In this document: one piece after another, positions 1 through 7,914 of the stretch
Layout: each line of letters opens with the position of its first letter
Position numbering within the stretch: the first letter of the stretch is position 1
Position numbers and translations under genes: made by a program
Source of the DNA: Pseudomonas avellanae BPIC 631
GTDB lineage: Bacteria; Pseudomonadota; Gammaproteobacteria; Pseudomonadales; Pseudomonadaceae
Direction of reading: 5' to 3'
DNA length: 33,125 bases
Assembly: GCF_000444135.1 (NCBI RefSeq)
Contig: NZ_ATDK01000256.1
Coordinates: 1-33,125 of the forward strand
The notes under the pieces: model-generated
Databases searched by the model: none
What the model was told of the DNA's origin: nothing
What the model saw: only the letters and a program-made list of their open reading frames with translations

Positions 1-72
1 TTTCGCTACAGTTGTCGTCACTTAGTCTGGCCACTGCTTTCAAGTGGCTGGTTTCGGCCCATGCCGGGCACA

Positions 73-164
73 CTGGGAGCGAACTTGTTCGCGAAAGGGC
101 AGGTACATTCTCCAAAAATGTACCGGCTGAACTACTGTCTTCGCGGACAAGTCCGCTCCCACAA
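73..164. repeat. REP pair (REPIN-like element)
   Basis: Two copies of a Pseudomonas REP-type palindrome face each other: one at about 73-98 with core GAACTTGTTCGCGAA, and one at about 139-164 with core TTCGCGGACAAGTCCGC. Between them an 8-base perfect stem (102-109 with 117-124) encloses a 7-base loop. This opposed arrangement with an inner hairpin is typical of REPINs, short non-autonomous elements mobilised by RAYT transposases. No RAYT gene is in the window. The element lies downstream of the minus-strand SyrP-like gene. The left 240 bases hold no gene that I can support. Confidence 0.7.
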
Positions 165-240
165 AAGCACGATTACTTGAGTTCTGCAGGACCGGGGTAT
201 AACGCTGGCGCGGAGCGTTGGCACGGAAATCAATAAACAA

Positions 241-1218
241 CTACTTATCCGAATGCCCGTGTGCCATCGCCACCACGACTTTGCGTTTGCCGGTGAACGG
301 CGCTCGGGAGTGGGCGGTGAGCATGTTGTCGAGCATCAGTACGTCGTTTTCCAGCCACGGGAAGCTGACGGTGCAGGCGTCGAGCACGCCGCGAATTTCG
401 TCCAGCAGGGTTTCTTCGATGGGCGAGCCGTCGCCGTAGTAGACGTTACGCGGCAGGTCTTCCTCATCCACAACATCCAGCAGGGTTTCGCGCACTTCCG
501 GTTGCAGGTTGGAGATGTGAAACAGGTGCGCCTGGTTGAACCAGACCGTGTCCTGGGTCACCGGATGGCGGGACACTGCCTGGCAGATTTGCCGGGTGCG
601 CAGTTCGCCGTCGTCTTTCCATTCGCATTCGATGTTGTGTGCCCGGCAATACGCTTCGACCACACGTTCATCTTCGGTGTTGAACACCTGGCTCCACTCC
701 ACATCGAGCCCGTTGCCGTAGTTGCGCACGTACATGAGCTTCTTTTCGATGAAGCGATCACGAATGCGCGCCGGAATGCGTCGGTAGATCTCGCGACTGT
801 CGGCAATCGGCGTTTCGCCGCCGGTCTGCGCCGCGATCATGCTGTAGAACCAGATCTTCATCGGCCAATCCAGCGTGTAGGCCTGCTCGTTGTGCAGCGG
901 AATGCTCTGGTGCGCCGGGTATTCGGTGGAGGTATAAACGCCCTTGGTCACGTTGCTGCGTGGCGTGGAGCCGAATTCGTAGTTGAGCAGCGGATCGCCG
1001 AAACCCGCAGCGAACTCACGAAACGCTTCCGCACCGCCGACCGCGAAGCCGCGAAACAGAATGCCGCCCGCGCTGTACAGGTGCTCGGCCACCAGCGGCT
1101 TGAACTCGCCCAACGCTTCCATCAAGTCCAGACCTGGCTCGGGCGCCTGCACCACCATGGGCAAAGTGCCCGCCCCCTCCAGCAGTGGCCGGATATCCAA
1201 ACTCAACGCATGACTCAT
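241..1218 (-). CDS. SyrP-like Fe(II)/2-oxoglutarate-dependent hydroxylase (TauD/TfdA family)
   Basis: Predicted 325-residue non-heme iron dioxygenase of the TauD/TfdA superfamily, closest to SyrP, the aspartate beta-hydroxylase that acts on a carrier-bound substrate in syringomycin synthesis. The start at 1218 is chosen because GGGAGAG lies just upstream; the longer in-frame reading (to 1368) would run through the promoter. The facial triad reads His109-x-Glu111 (HNE) and His303 in LTAHSR, followed by a Lys/Arg stretch (GKRK) fit to bind 2-oxoglutarate. Glutamate replaces the usual aspartate of HxD, as I recall for SyrP-type enzymes. Pyoverdines of P. syringae contain beta-hydroxyaspartate, so the likely role is to hydroxylate an aspartyl residue during pyoverdine assembly. 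That is inference from family, locus and the iron-starvation box upstream. The gene is transcribed alone, divergent from fpvG. Confidence 0.85.
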   Translation of the reverse strand: MSHALSLDIRPLLEGAGTLPMVVQAPEPGLDLMEALGEFKPLVAEHLYSAGGILFRGFAVGGAEAFREFAAGFGDPLLNYEFGSTPRSNVTKGVYTSTEYPAHQSIPLHNEQAYTLDWPMKIWFYSMIAAQTGGETPIADSREIYRRIPARIRDRFIEKKLMYVRNYGNGLDVEWSQVFNTEDERVVEAYCRAHNIECEWKDDGELRTRQICQAVSRHPVTQDTVWFNQAHLFHISNLQPEVRETLLDVVDEEDLPRNVYYGDGSPIEETLLDEIRGVLDACTVSFPWLENDVLMLDNMLTAHSRAPFTGKRKVVVAMAHGHSDK

Positions 1219-1288
1219 GATGTCTCTCCCTGGATGGCAAAAGCGCCCGAACCCCTGCGGTCTGGCGCAACACCCATGTGCAGATTGA

Positions 1289-1312
1289 ACGTACTTCGCG
1301 ACTGAAAAATTA
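1289..1312 (-). promoter_or_regulatory. PvdS-type iron-starvation box for the SyrP-like gene
   Basis: Read on the minus strand: TAATT, exactly 16 bases, then CGT, matching the iron-starvation box recognised by the ECF sigma factor PvdS (TAAAT-N16/17-CGT). It lies about 70 bases upstream of the chosen start codon. The gene-free stretch 1219-1531 (313 bases) holds this promoter and the fpvG promoter region, back to back. Confidence 0.8.
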
Positions 1313-1386
1313 GCCGCCTCGCGCCATTTCCGGCCCGCCTCGCTTCGCCCTTGATGCCTCTGAAACAATTTTTTTCATTTAAACGC

Positions 1387-1410
1387 AAAATATTCCTACA
1401 GGAATCTCGT
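1387..1410 (+). promoter_or_regulatory. Candidate iron-starvation box for the fpv operon
   Basis: Reads AAAAT, 16 bases, CGT on the plus strand: four of five bases of the -35 element and the correct spacing for a PvdS promoter. The spacer contains a perfect inverted repeat ATTCCT-AC-AGGAAT (1392-1405). It lies about 120 bases before the fpvG start. Control by PvdS is plausible from the neighbouring boxes, but the match is weaker than the four minus-strand boxes in this window. The T-rich and C/T-rich sequence nearby could instead contain a degenerate Fur site. Confidence 0.4.
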
Positions 1411-1531
1411 TCTCATTCGTCTTTAACTGAATGCGAGGCTTTATACCGCCCGCGCGTAAAGAACCTGCACGTAAAAAACAGGGAGCCCGGCCTTGCGCCC
1501 GCTCTACATCGTGAATCGAGATTGTTTATCC

Positions 1532-2746
1532 ATGTCGAAGAAGTCCCGCTCAAAAATCTGGTTTCTCGTCCACAGCTGGCTGGCCCTGCCCATCTGGTTC
1601 TTCGTGCTGATCGTCTGCGTGACCGGCACGCTGGCGGTGATCAGCAAGGAAATCATGTGGCTGGCCAATTCGGAGATGCGTGACAACCGCCCCTCCGACG
1701 ATGCCCAGCGCATGAACTTCGAGCAGATTCGCGCCACCATCGAGCGCAACGAGCCGGACCTGATCGTGGGCACGATCATGCAGCCCGACGGCGACTATTT
1801 CGCCCTCAGCGTGTTCGTCACTTACCCGGACGGCCGCTCGGTGCCGGCTTACGTCAACCCTTACACCGGGGTGATTCAGGGCCTCACGCCATCGTTCGAT
1901 TTCCGCCGTTTCACCCGCGCGCTGCACGGCTGGTGGCTGGTGCCGTTCACCAATGGCTATTCGTGGGGCTGGTATCTGGTGTCGATTCTCGGCCTGCCGT
2001 TGCTGGCTTCGCTGGTGACCGGGCTGGTGGTCTACAAGAAATTCTGGCGCGGCTTTTTCAAGCCGGTGCGTTTCAGCCAGGGCCCGCGGATTTTCTGGGG
2101 CGACCTTCATCGGCTCAGCGGCGTGTGGTCGATCTGGTTCATCGCGGTGATTTCCATCACCGGCACCTGGTTTCTGATTCAGGCGATTCTGGGTGATAAC
2201 CAGATCAGTATTTCCAGCAAATCCCAGGTCGCGTCGATCATCCCGCACAGCGCCGTGCCACTGACCGCCGACGGCAGCCCCGCGCCGACCATCAGTCTGG
2301 AAAAGGCCGTGGCCATCGCCAAAGAGCGGATTCCAGGTCTCGAGGCCAGCTTCATCACCCCGCCCTTCAACGCCTACAGCAACCTGCAGGTAGGTGGACG
2401 CAGCTGGTATCCGTTGATGTTCCAGACTGCCGAAATCAACCCGTACAGCGGCGAAATAGCCGCCTCACACCTGCTGTCGGACCGCAACAAGCTGGAGTTC
2501 GTCACCGAATCCATGCGCCCGCTGCACACCGGTGACTTCGGCGGTATCTGGATCAAGCTGATCTGGGCGTTCTTCGGCCTGGTCCTGAGCATGATGGTCC
2601 TCAGCGGCCTGTTGATCTGGAGCAAGCGCACCGCACTGGCGACGCTTAACGCCGTCAAGCGTGAAGGCAAAACCAGGCCTGTCGCGTACACGCCGGAACC
2701 CCACACCTCGCCAGTGGCGACCCGCACCCCGGAGAACAGCCTGTGA
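1532..2746 (+). CDS. fpvG: FpvG-like PepSY-associated inner-membrane reductase
   Basis: A 404-residue integral membrane protein of the PepSY-associated TM family (PiuB-like). In P. aeruginosa FpvG is needed to reduce iron bound to pyoverdine in the periplasm so that it is released. Four hydrophobic segments are visible: near residues 8-32 (HSWLALPIWFFVL), about 145-175, about 195-225 and about 345-375. Histidines sit at or near the membrane in HSW, LHGWW, LHRLSG and PLHTG, as in members thought to bind heme or pass electrons. The start at 1532 (MSKKSRSKIW) fits the family. An in-frame TTG at 1493 has a better GGGAG ribosome site and would add 13 residues, so the start is not certain. Its stop overlaps the fpvH start (GTGA). 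Confidence 0.85.
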   Translation: MSKKSRSKIWFLVHSWLALPIWFFVLIVCVTGTLAVISKEIMWLANSEMRDNRPSDDAQRMNFEQIRATIERNEPDLIVGTIMQPDGDYFALSVFVTYPDGRSVPAYVNPYTGVIQGLTPSFDFRRFTRALHGWWLVPFTNGYSWGWYLVSILGLPLLASLVTGLVVYKKFWRGFFKPVRFSQGPRIFWGDLHRLSGVWSIWFIAVISITGTWFLIQAILGDNQISISSKSQVASIIPHSAVPLTADGSPAPTISLEKAVAIAKERIPGLEASFITPPFNAYSNLQVGGRSWYPLMFQTAEINPYSGEIAASHLLSDRNKLEFVTESMRPLHTGDFGGIWIKLIWAFFGLVLSMMVLSGLLIWSKRTALATLNAVKREGKTRPVAYTPEPHTSPVATRTPENSL

Positions 2747-3285
2747 GCAAGGTCGCTGTCGCACAACCAGCTTCGTCGCTGAGCCGTTTCTGGCACAAGT
2801 GGCGCTTTCACATCAACGTGCTGCTGGTGCTGATCCCGCTGGGTTTCATGCCCAAGTACTTCTCCGACAACGCGCTGGATCGCGGCGATCAGGGCCTCGG
2901 CCAGCGCGAGGTCGGCGAGATTCAGGTCGGCCCGTGGAGCCTGCGTCTGGCAGAGGACCGCAACGAAGCCCCGCGCCTGTCCGGCCCGTCGGGTTACATG
3001 AAAAGCTTCAACGCCGCGCTGTGCAACGCCTGCATCGACCGGGTCAAGGCCACGTACCTGCGCATCGGCAAACCGCGCAGCCTGCGCACCGCCGGGGTGA
3101 TTTTCTTCGGTGGCGGCTACCGCATGAGCGCGTTCATGCAGGTTGCCGAAAGCACCAGCCCCGACTCAGACCTGTGGATCACTATGGAAGGCTGGGACGG
3201 CACCGTGTATCAGACTTCCATCCCTCTGCAACAGGCTTCGCCGACTACCGTGGCGTGGCTGAAAAAACAAGGAATCAAACCATGA
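2743..3285 (+). CDS. fpvH: FpvH-like accessory protein of pyoverdine iron release
   Basis: A 180-residue protein placed second in the operon, matching FpvH of P. aeruginosa, which acts with FpvG in ferripyoverdine dissociation. It starts with GTG at 2743, overlapping the fpvG stop. One N-terminal membrane anchor (about residues 23-36, INVLLVLIPLGF) follows a basic segment, so the rest should face the periplasm. A CxxC pair, Cys94 and Cys97 (LCNAC), is present and could bind metal or take part in redox chemistry; that role is inference. No enzymatic domain is recognisable. The assignment rests on gene order and general character. Confidence 0.75.
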   Translation: MSKVAVAQPASSLSRFWHKWRFHINVLLVLIPLGFMPKYFSDNALDRGDQGLGQREVGEIQVGPWSLRLAEDRNEAPRLSGPSGYMKSFNAALCNACIDRVKATYLRIGKPRSLRTAGVIFFGGGYRMSAFMQVAESTSPDSDLWITMEGWDGTVYQTSIPLQQASPTTVAWLKKQGIKP

Positions 3286-3614
3286 GTGCCCGCCCTTCCC
3301 TGCGCTGGCTGACGGCCAGTGCCCTGTGCCTGCTTGGCCTGAGCGGCAACGCCCTTGCACACAACCCGATGTGCGAATGCAAACAGATCGACAGCGAGCA
3401 GATCCGCTGCACCGGCGGTTTTTCCGACGGCAGCGGCGCGCCGGGCGTGACCCTCGACGTGATCGGCTACGACGAAACCATTCTGGTGCCCGGCAAGCTG
3501 GGTGAGGATTCGACCGTGACCTTCAAGCGCCCGGCGTCCGAGTTCTACGTGTTGTTCGACGCAGGCCCTGGCCATGTGGTGGAAATCGATCAGGCGGACA
3601 TCCCGACCCCATGA
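3282..3614 (+). CDS. fpvJ: FpvJ-like small periplasmic cysteine-containing protein
   Basis: A 110-residue protein whose ATG overlaps the fpvH stop (ATGA). A clear Sec signal peptide (about 1-26, ending GNALA) is followed by a mature N-terminus with three cysteines, Cys31, Cys33 and Cys43, the first two as CxC. The remainder looks like a small beta-rich domain (TLDVIGYDETILVPG). Gene order matches fpvJ (PA2405) of P. aeruginosa, part of the pyoverdine iron-release operon; its precise biochemical role is not known to me. The cysteines would suit metal binding or a disulfide. Confidence 0.7.
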   Translation: MSARPSLRWLTASALCLLGLSGNALAHNPMCECKQIDSEQIRCTGGFSDGSGAPGVTLDVIGYDETILVPGKLGEDSTVTFKRPASEFYVLFDAGPGHVVEIDQADIPTP

Positions 3615-4183
3615 GTGCACCCACCCGACAAATCGTCCGTCCGGCAGGTGCCGGGCATGAAACCCTCTACGTGTTGCTGCTGTGCCTGCTGATCCTGGCC
3701 GCTGCCGCCAGCGTGGTCAGTCTGCACCGCGAAACACAGGACGTGCACAGCGTGGCCAGCCATCAACTCGATGCCCGCCGCGACCTGACAGCCGCCGAGC
3801 AAGGCATCTACGCCGACCTGCGCGTAACGCTGGATGAGATCCGCTTGTTGACCGAAGAGCAGCAAACGCCGATTACCCCGCAGCAACTGGGTGACGAAGG
3901 CTTTGCGCCGTTCGCCCAGGACGCCAGTTCGGTCAGCCGTGGCGGCCATGCCTGGCAAATGGTCGAGCAGTCCTATCTGGGCTTGAGCCATGCGCCGAGC
4001 GTGGCCGGGTCGTTTCTGATGCGCGTCGACTCATCCCGTGGCAATCAGGCCGACATCTGGGTCAACCGCAGCGCCTCGATACCCTCGGTCAGCGAGCTGG
4101 GCGACAAGGCCTTGATCGACGCCGGCTGGAAACAGGTCGTCGCGCAATTCGATGCTGGCGTGACCCGTCAGCACCCGCACTGA
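3611..4183 (+). CDS. fpvK: FpvK-like membrane-anchored protein
   Basis: A 190-residue protein overlapping fpvJ by ATGA. One transmembrane segment lies near residues 18-38 (TLYVLLLCLLILAAAASVV), and the rest is predicted to be periplasmic, with a helical stretch around 50-85 (AAEQGIYADLRVTLDEIRLL). It matches the position and type of fpvK (PA2406) in P. aeruginosa. No catalytic motif is visible. It closes the first half of the operon; a 35-base gap separates it from fpvC. Confidence 0.7.
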   Translation: MSAPTRQIVRPAGAGHETLYVLLLCLLILAAAASVVSLHRETQDVHSVASHQLDARRDLTAAEQGIYADLRVTLDEIRLLTEEQQTPITPQQLGDEGFAPFAQDASSVSRGGHAWQMVEQSYLGLSHAPSVAGSFLMRVDSSRGNQADIWVNRSASIPSVSELGDKALIDAGWKQVVAQFDAGVTRQHPH

Positions 4184-4218
4184 AACTCCGCATTCCTTTG
4201 AAAGAAGACCGCTTGCCC

Positions 4219-5151
4219 ATGCCTATTTCATTCAAACGCCGCCCTTTCCTTCGCGTTCTGTTGCTCAGCCTGTTTGCCGTCGTGCTCGCGCCTTCCAGCT
4301 ACGCCGCCGATCCGGCCAAGCGCCTGCGCATCGGCATCACCCTACACCCGTATTACAGCTACGTGAGCAACATTGTCGGTGACAAGGCCGAAGTGGTGCC
4401 GCTGATCCCGGCTGGCTTCAACCCGCACGCCTACGAACCCCGCGCCGAGGACATCAAGCGCATTGGGTCACTGGACGTGATCGTGCTCAACGGCGTGGGT
4501 CATGACGATTTTGCCGACCGCATGATCGCCGCCAGCGAAACGCCGAACATCAAGACCATCGAGGCCAATGCCGACGTGCCGTTGCTGGCCGCCACCGGCG
4601 TTGCAGCGCGTGGCGCAGGCAAGGTGGTCAACCCGCACACGTTCCTTTCGATCAGCGCGTCCATCGCTCAGGTCAACAACATTGCCCGCGAGCTGGGCAA
4701 GCTGGACCCGGACAACGCCAAAACCTACACCACCAACGCCCGCGCCTACGGCAAACGCCTGCGACAGATGCGTGCCGACGCCCTCGCCAAGCTGACCAAG
4801 GCGCCCAACGCCGACCTGCGCGTGGCCACGGTGCATGCGGCCTACGACTACCTGCTGCGCGAATTCGGCCTGGAAGTGACGGCCGTCGTGGAACCGGCGC
4901 ATGGCATCGAGCCCAGCCCCAGCCAGTTGAAAAAGACCATCGACCAGTTGCGTGAGCTGGACGTGAAGGTGATCTTCTCGGAGATGGACTTCCCGTCCAC
5001 CTACGTCGAAACCATCCAGCGTGAATCGGGCGTAAAACTGTACCCGCTGTCGCATATTTCCTATGGCGAATACACCGCCGACAAGTACGAGAAGGAGATG
5101 GCCGGTAACCTCGACACCGTGGTGCGGGCGATTCAGGAGTCCGGCGCATGA
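4219..5151 (+). CDS. fpvC: FpvC-like metal-binding periplasmic protein of the FpvCDEF ABC transporter
   Basis: A 310-residue solute-binding protein of cluster A-I (ZnuA/MntC/PsaA type). A basic N-terminus and hydrophobic signal peptide end near SSYAA. Likely metal ligands are the histidines in NPHAYEP and NPHTF, His in TVHAAYDYL, and an acidic residue in FSEMDFPS, the family pattern. In P. aeruginosa FpvC binds ferrous iron released from pyoverdine by FpvG and hands it to the DE transporter. Start: the ATG at 4219 begins the basic signal-peptide segment; an in-frame TTG at 4198 is less likely. The ribosome site is weak (AAGAAGA about 10 bases upstream). The stop overlaps fpvD (ATGA). Confidence 0.85.
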   Translation: MPISFKRRPFLRVLLLSLFAVVLAPSSYAADPAKRLRIGITLHPYYSYVSNIVGDKAEVVPLIPAGFNPHAYEPRAEDIKRIGSLDVIVLNGVGHDDFADRMIAASETPNIKTIEANADVPLLAATGVAARGAGKVVNPHTFLSISASIAQVNNIARELGKLDPDNAKTYTTNARAYGKRLRQMRADALAKLTKAPNADLRVATVHAAYDYLLREFGLEVTAVVEPAHGIEPSPSQLKKTIDQLRELDVKVIFSEMDFPSTYVETIQRESGVKLYPLSHISYGEYTADKYEKEMAGNLDTVVRAIQESGA

Positions 5152-5900
5152 CTGTTGCGCAGAACCTCGACATCATCAGCCAGGGGCCAGGCATCGAGTT
5201 CAATCAGGTGAGCCTGACCCTGGGGCGCACCGCGATTCTCGACCGGGTGCATTTCAACGTACCCGCCGGCAGTGTGCACGCACTGGTCGGGCCAAACGGT
5301 GGCGGCAAAAGCTCGCTGATCAAAACCCTGCTCGGGCAAACGCCGCATCAGGGCCAACTCAGCCTGCAATGGCCTGCCGAGCCGGGCCTGATTGGCTACG
5401 TGCCGCAGGCGCTGGAGTTTGATCGGGGGCTGCCCATGACCGTGGATGATTTCATGGCGGCCATGTGTCAGCGGCGTCCGGCGTTTCTCGGGTTGTCGAA
5501 GCACTACGCAGGGGCGATTGGCGAGGCCTTGGAACGGGTCGGCCTGCAGGACAAACGCAAACGGCGTATGGGCGCGTTGTCCGGTGGCGAACGCCAGCGC
5601 GTACTGCTGGCGCAGGGGCTGATCCCGGCACCGCAATTGCTGGTGCTGGATGAGCCGATGTCGGCTCTGGATGAAGCAGGGATTCAAGTTTTCGAGCGTT
5701 TGCTGGGTGACTGGCGTCGCAGCGGCATCACCGTGCTGTGGATCGAGCATGATCTGGACGCGGTGCGGCGGCTGGCGGATCAGGTGACCGGGCTCAATCG
5801 CCGCGTGCTGTTCGACGAGCCTGCCGCCACGGCGCTGACGCCGGAACGCCTGCTGACGTTGTTTTCTGCTCATCCTCGCAATGACGGGAGCGCCCGGTGA
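5148..5900 (+). CDS. fpvD: FpvD-like ABC transporter ATP-binding protein
   Basis: A 250-residue ATPase with Walker A GPNGGGKSS, Q-loop in GYVPQ, ABC signature LSGGERQRV, Walker B LLVLDEP and the switch His in WIEHDLD. These are the complete catalytic elements of a metal-import ATPase (ZnuC/MntB type). It energises FpvE, taking metal from FpvC and perhaps FpvF. It overlaps fpvC by ATGA and runs into fpvE, consistent with translational coupling. Confidence 0.88.
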   Translation: MTVAQNLDIISQGPGIEFNQVSLTLGRTAILDRVHFNVPAGSVHALVGPNGGGKSSLIKTLLGQTPHQGQLSLQWPAEPGLIGYVPQALEFDRGLPMTVDDFMAAMCQRRPAFLGLSKHYAGAIGEALERVGLQDKRKRRMGALSGGERQRVLLAQGLIPAPQLLVLDEPMSALDEAGIQVFERLLGDWRRSGITVLWIEHDLDAVRRLADQVTGLNRRVLFDEPAATALTPERLLTLFSAHPRNDGSAR

Positions 5901-6799
5901 TGGATTACGAAACGTTTCGCCTGTTCATTCAGGGCCTCGCTTCATCCGGTTATCTGCCCGAGGCGCTGGCTTATGGCTTTGTGGTCAACGCCCTGTTGGC
6001 CGGGCTGCTGATCGGCCCGGTGCTGGGTGGTCTGGGCACGCTGGTGGTGGTCAAGCGCTTTGCGTTCTTCTCTGAAGCCGTCGGCCATGCTGCGCTGACC
6101 GGCGTGGCCATCGGCATTCTGCTCGGTGAGCCGTACACCGGGCCTTATGGCGCTCTGTTCGGCTATTGCCTGCTGTTCGGTATCGTCCTCAACTACCTGC
6201 GCAACCGCACCGGGCTGGCACCGGACACGCTGATCGGCGTGTTCCTCTCGGTGTCGCTGGCGCTCGGCGCGAGCCTGCTGCTGGTGCTGCCCGGCAAGAT
6301 CAACGTGCACATTCTGGAAAACGTGCTGTTCGGCTCGGTGCTGACCGTCAACGGCAATGACTTGCTGGTGCTGCTGATCGTCGGTTCGCTGGTCATGGGC
6401 CTGAGCCTGCCGTTGTACAACCGCATCATGCTGGCCAGTTTCAACCCGCAACTGGCGGCTGTGCGTGGTGTGGCGGTGAAGACGCTGGATTACCTGTTCG
6501 TGATTCTGGTGACGCTGATCACCGTGGCCGCCGTGAAAGTCATCGGCGCGATTCTGGTCGGTGCGCTGCTGGTGATTCCGGCGGCAGCGGCCAGGCTGCT
6601 GAGCCAGTCGCTGAAAGGCTTCTTCTGGATATCGGTGGCCATCGCGACCGTCAGTACCTTGTGCGGCATTTTGCTGCCTATCGTCTTCGACCTGCCTGTG
6701 CCGTCCGGCGCGGCGATCATTCTGGTGGCCGGCGTTGCCTTCGCCCTGGCCGCCATCGCTCGCGGCACACTGCCCGGCCTGAAAGGGAATATTGGATAA
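5900..6799 (+). CDS. fpvE: FpvE-like ABC transporter permease (ABC-3 family)
   Basis: A roughly 299-residue multispanning membrane protein of the ABC-3 (ZnuB/MntC) permease family. About eight hydrophobic helices are visible, including LAYGFVVNALLAGLLIGPVLGGLGTLVV near the start and ILVGALLVIPAAAARLL near residue 220, the region expected to contact the ATPase. The ATG at 5900 overlaps the fpvD stop by one base; a GTG one codon earlier (5897) is equally possible. The partner ATPase FpvD and two binding proteins are encoded alongside. Confidence 0.87.
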   Translation: MDYETFRLFIQGLASSGYLPEALAYGFVVNALLAGLLIGPVLGGLGTLVVVKRFAFFSEAVGHAALTGVAIGILLGEPYTGPYGALFGYCLLFGIVLNYLRNRTGLAPDTLIGVFLSVSLALGASLLLVLPGKINVHILENVLFGSVLTVNGNDLLVLLIVGSLVMGLSLPLYNRIMLASFNPQLAAVRGVAVKTLDYLFVILVTLITVAAVKVIGAILVGALLVIPAAAARLLSQSLKGFFWISVAIATVSTLCGILLPIVFDLPVPSGAAIILVAGVAFALAAIARGTLPGLKGNIG

Positions 6800-7717
6800 A
6801 TGCCTACTTTACGTACATTGACCCTGGCGCTGGCCCTGACCGGCCTGTTCAGCAACAGCCTGTATGCGGCCGACACCCAGACCGACAGCGCTCAACCGGT
6901 TCGGGTGCTGGCCAGCCTGCCGATCACCTTTGGCCTGGGCGAGATGTTGCTCAAGGACAGCGGTGTCGTGCTGGAACGCGCTGCTGCGGCCAACCTGCCG
7001 GGTTCGCGTCAGACGGCGTATTTCACCGGGCGTGGCGCTGATGCTTTGCGCGGGCTGGCGAATAACGCCGATGCAGTGATCGGTTTGCGGTCGATCTGGG
7101 CGGATGACCCGCTGTACCCCAACGCCCGGCGCAGCAATATCCGTATCGTCGAGATTGATGCGGCGCGGCCGGTGGACGGTGGTTTGCCGGGCATCGCGGT
7201 GCAGCCGGGGCTGGGCACTGACGGGCTGAACAGCCAGCCGTGGCTGGCGAGCAATAACATGGGGCGCATGGCCGATGTGCTGGCGGCGGACCTGGTGCGC
7301 CTGGCACCGGCGGAAAAGTCGAAGATCGAGGCCAACCTGGCGGCGTTCAAGCAACAACTGCTCAAACTCAGTGCCAGCAGCGAAGCGGCGCTGGCCGGTG
7401 CCGACAATTTGAGCGTGGTGAGTTTGTCGGACCGTTTTGGTTACTTGATCAGCGGGCTGAACCTGGAGCTGATCGACAGCCAGGTGCTGACTGATGAACA
7501 GTGGACGCCCGAGGCGTTGGGCAAGCTGAGCGCGACCCTCAAGGACAACGACGTGGCGCTGGTGCTCGATCATCGTCAGCCGCCAGAACCGGTGAAGGCT
7601 GCGATTGAAGCGGCAGGCAGCAGGTTGCTGATACTGGGGATTGATGGCGCTGATCCGCTGACTGAGTTGCAGGGGGATATTCAGGGGATTGTTGGTGTGT
7701 TGGCTGGCAAGGAATAA
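6800..7717 (+). CDS. fpvF: FpvF-like second periplasmic binding protein
   Basis: A 305-residue protein with a signal peptide (about 1-23, ending NSLYA) and the overall layout of a cluster A-I metal-binding protein: VRVLASLPI after the leader, a long central helix rich in Ala/Lys/Leu, and a C-terminal ALVLDHRQPPEPVKAAIEAAG region. It directly abuts fpvE (stop TAA then ATG). In P. aeruginosa FpvF is the second binding protein of FpvCDEF and interacts with FpvC and pyoverdine. The ligand histidines seen in FpvC are replaced here (for example GSRQTAYF and NSQPW), so it is unlikely to bind free metal in the same way; it may bind the siderophore or assist FpvC, which is inference. Confidence 0.82.
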   Translation: MPTLRTLTLALALTGLFSNSLYAADTQTDSAQPVRVLASLPITFGLGEMLLKDSGVVLERAAAANLPGSRQTAYFTGRGADALRGLANNADAVIGLRSIWADDPLYPNARRSNIRIVEIDAARPVDGGLPGIAVQPGLGTDGLNSQPWLASNNMGRMADVLAADLVRLAPAEKSKIEANLAAFKQQLLKLSASSEAALAGADNLSVVSLSDRFGYLISGLNLELIDSQVLTDEQWTPEALGKLSATLKDNDVALVLDHRQPPEPVKAAIEAAGSRLLILGIDGADPLTELQGDIQGIVGVLAGKE

Positions 7718-7769
7718 TGCAGCACAGGCGTCAGGCTTCTGCCCAGGGGCGGAGTGGACCGGGCGACGC

Positions 7770-7894
7770 TTCGCTTGTCCGCGATGGGCTGCGAAGCGGC
7801 CCTGAGACAGACCGCCTCGGTTTTGTCTGATACACCGAGGCGGCTGGTTTTACTGCCGGTTCCCGGCAGTTCGCGGACAAGTCCGCTCCTACAG
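7770..7894. repeat. REP-type repeats between fpvF and mbtH
   Basis: A REP palindrome GCGGACAAGTCCGC followed by TCCTACA lies at about 7869-7894, nearly identical to the copy at 139-164. A degenerate opposed copy (CTTGTCCGCGATGG) lies at about 7776-7789. The hairpins at 7812-7843 and 7853-7869 fall between them, so the whole stretch resembles a REPIN in a convergent intergenic region. Confidence 0.6.
7812..7850 (+). terminator. Candidate terminator after fpvF
   Basis: A perfect 9-base stem, CCGCCTCGG (7812-7820) with CCGAGGCGG (7835-7843), has a 14-base loop and is followed by CTGGTTTT. A second 7-base stem, CTGCCGG with CCGGCAG, loop TTC, follows at 7853-7869. Either could end fpv transcription between the convergent fpvF and mbtH. 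The T-tract is short, and the hairpins may simply be the interior of a REP element. Confidence 0.4.
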
Positions 7895-7914
7895 AATCAC
7901 CAGCTAGCACTGAG

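Noticed and set aside
30..48. Small hairpin GCCACT/AGTGGC at the left edge as a terminator
   Set aside because: Six-base stem without a T-tract, and the neighbouring gene to the left is outside the window.
102..124. GGTACATT/AATGTACC stem in the left REPIN resembling the integrase operator half-sites
   Set aside because: Different spacing and context; the match is short and best explained as the REPIN's own hairpin.
253..1305. 350-codon plus-strand ORF opposite the SyrP-like gene
   Set aside because: Shadow frame of a well-supported hydroxylase; no ribosome site and no family resemblance.
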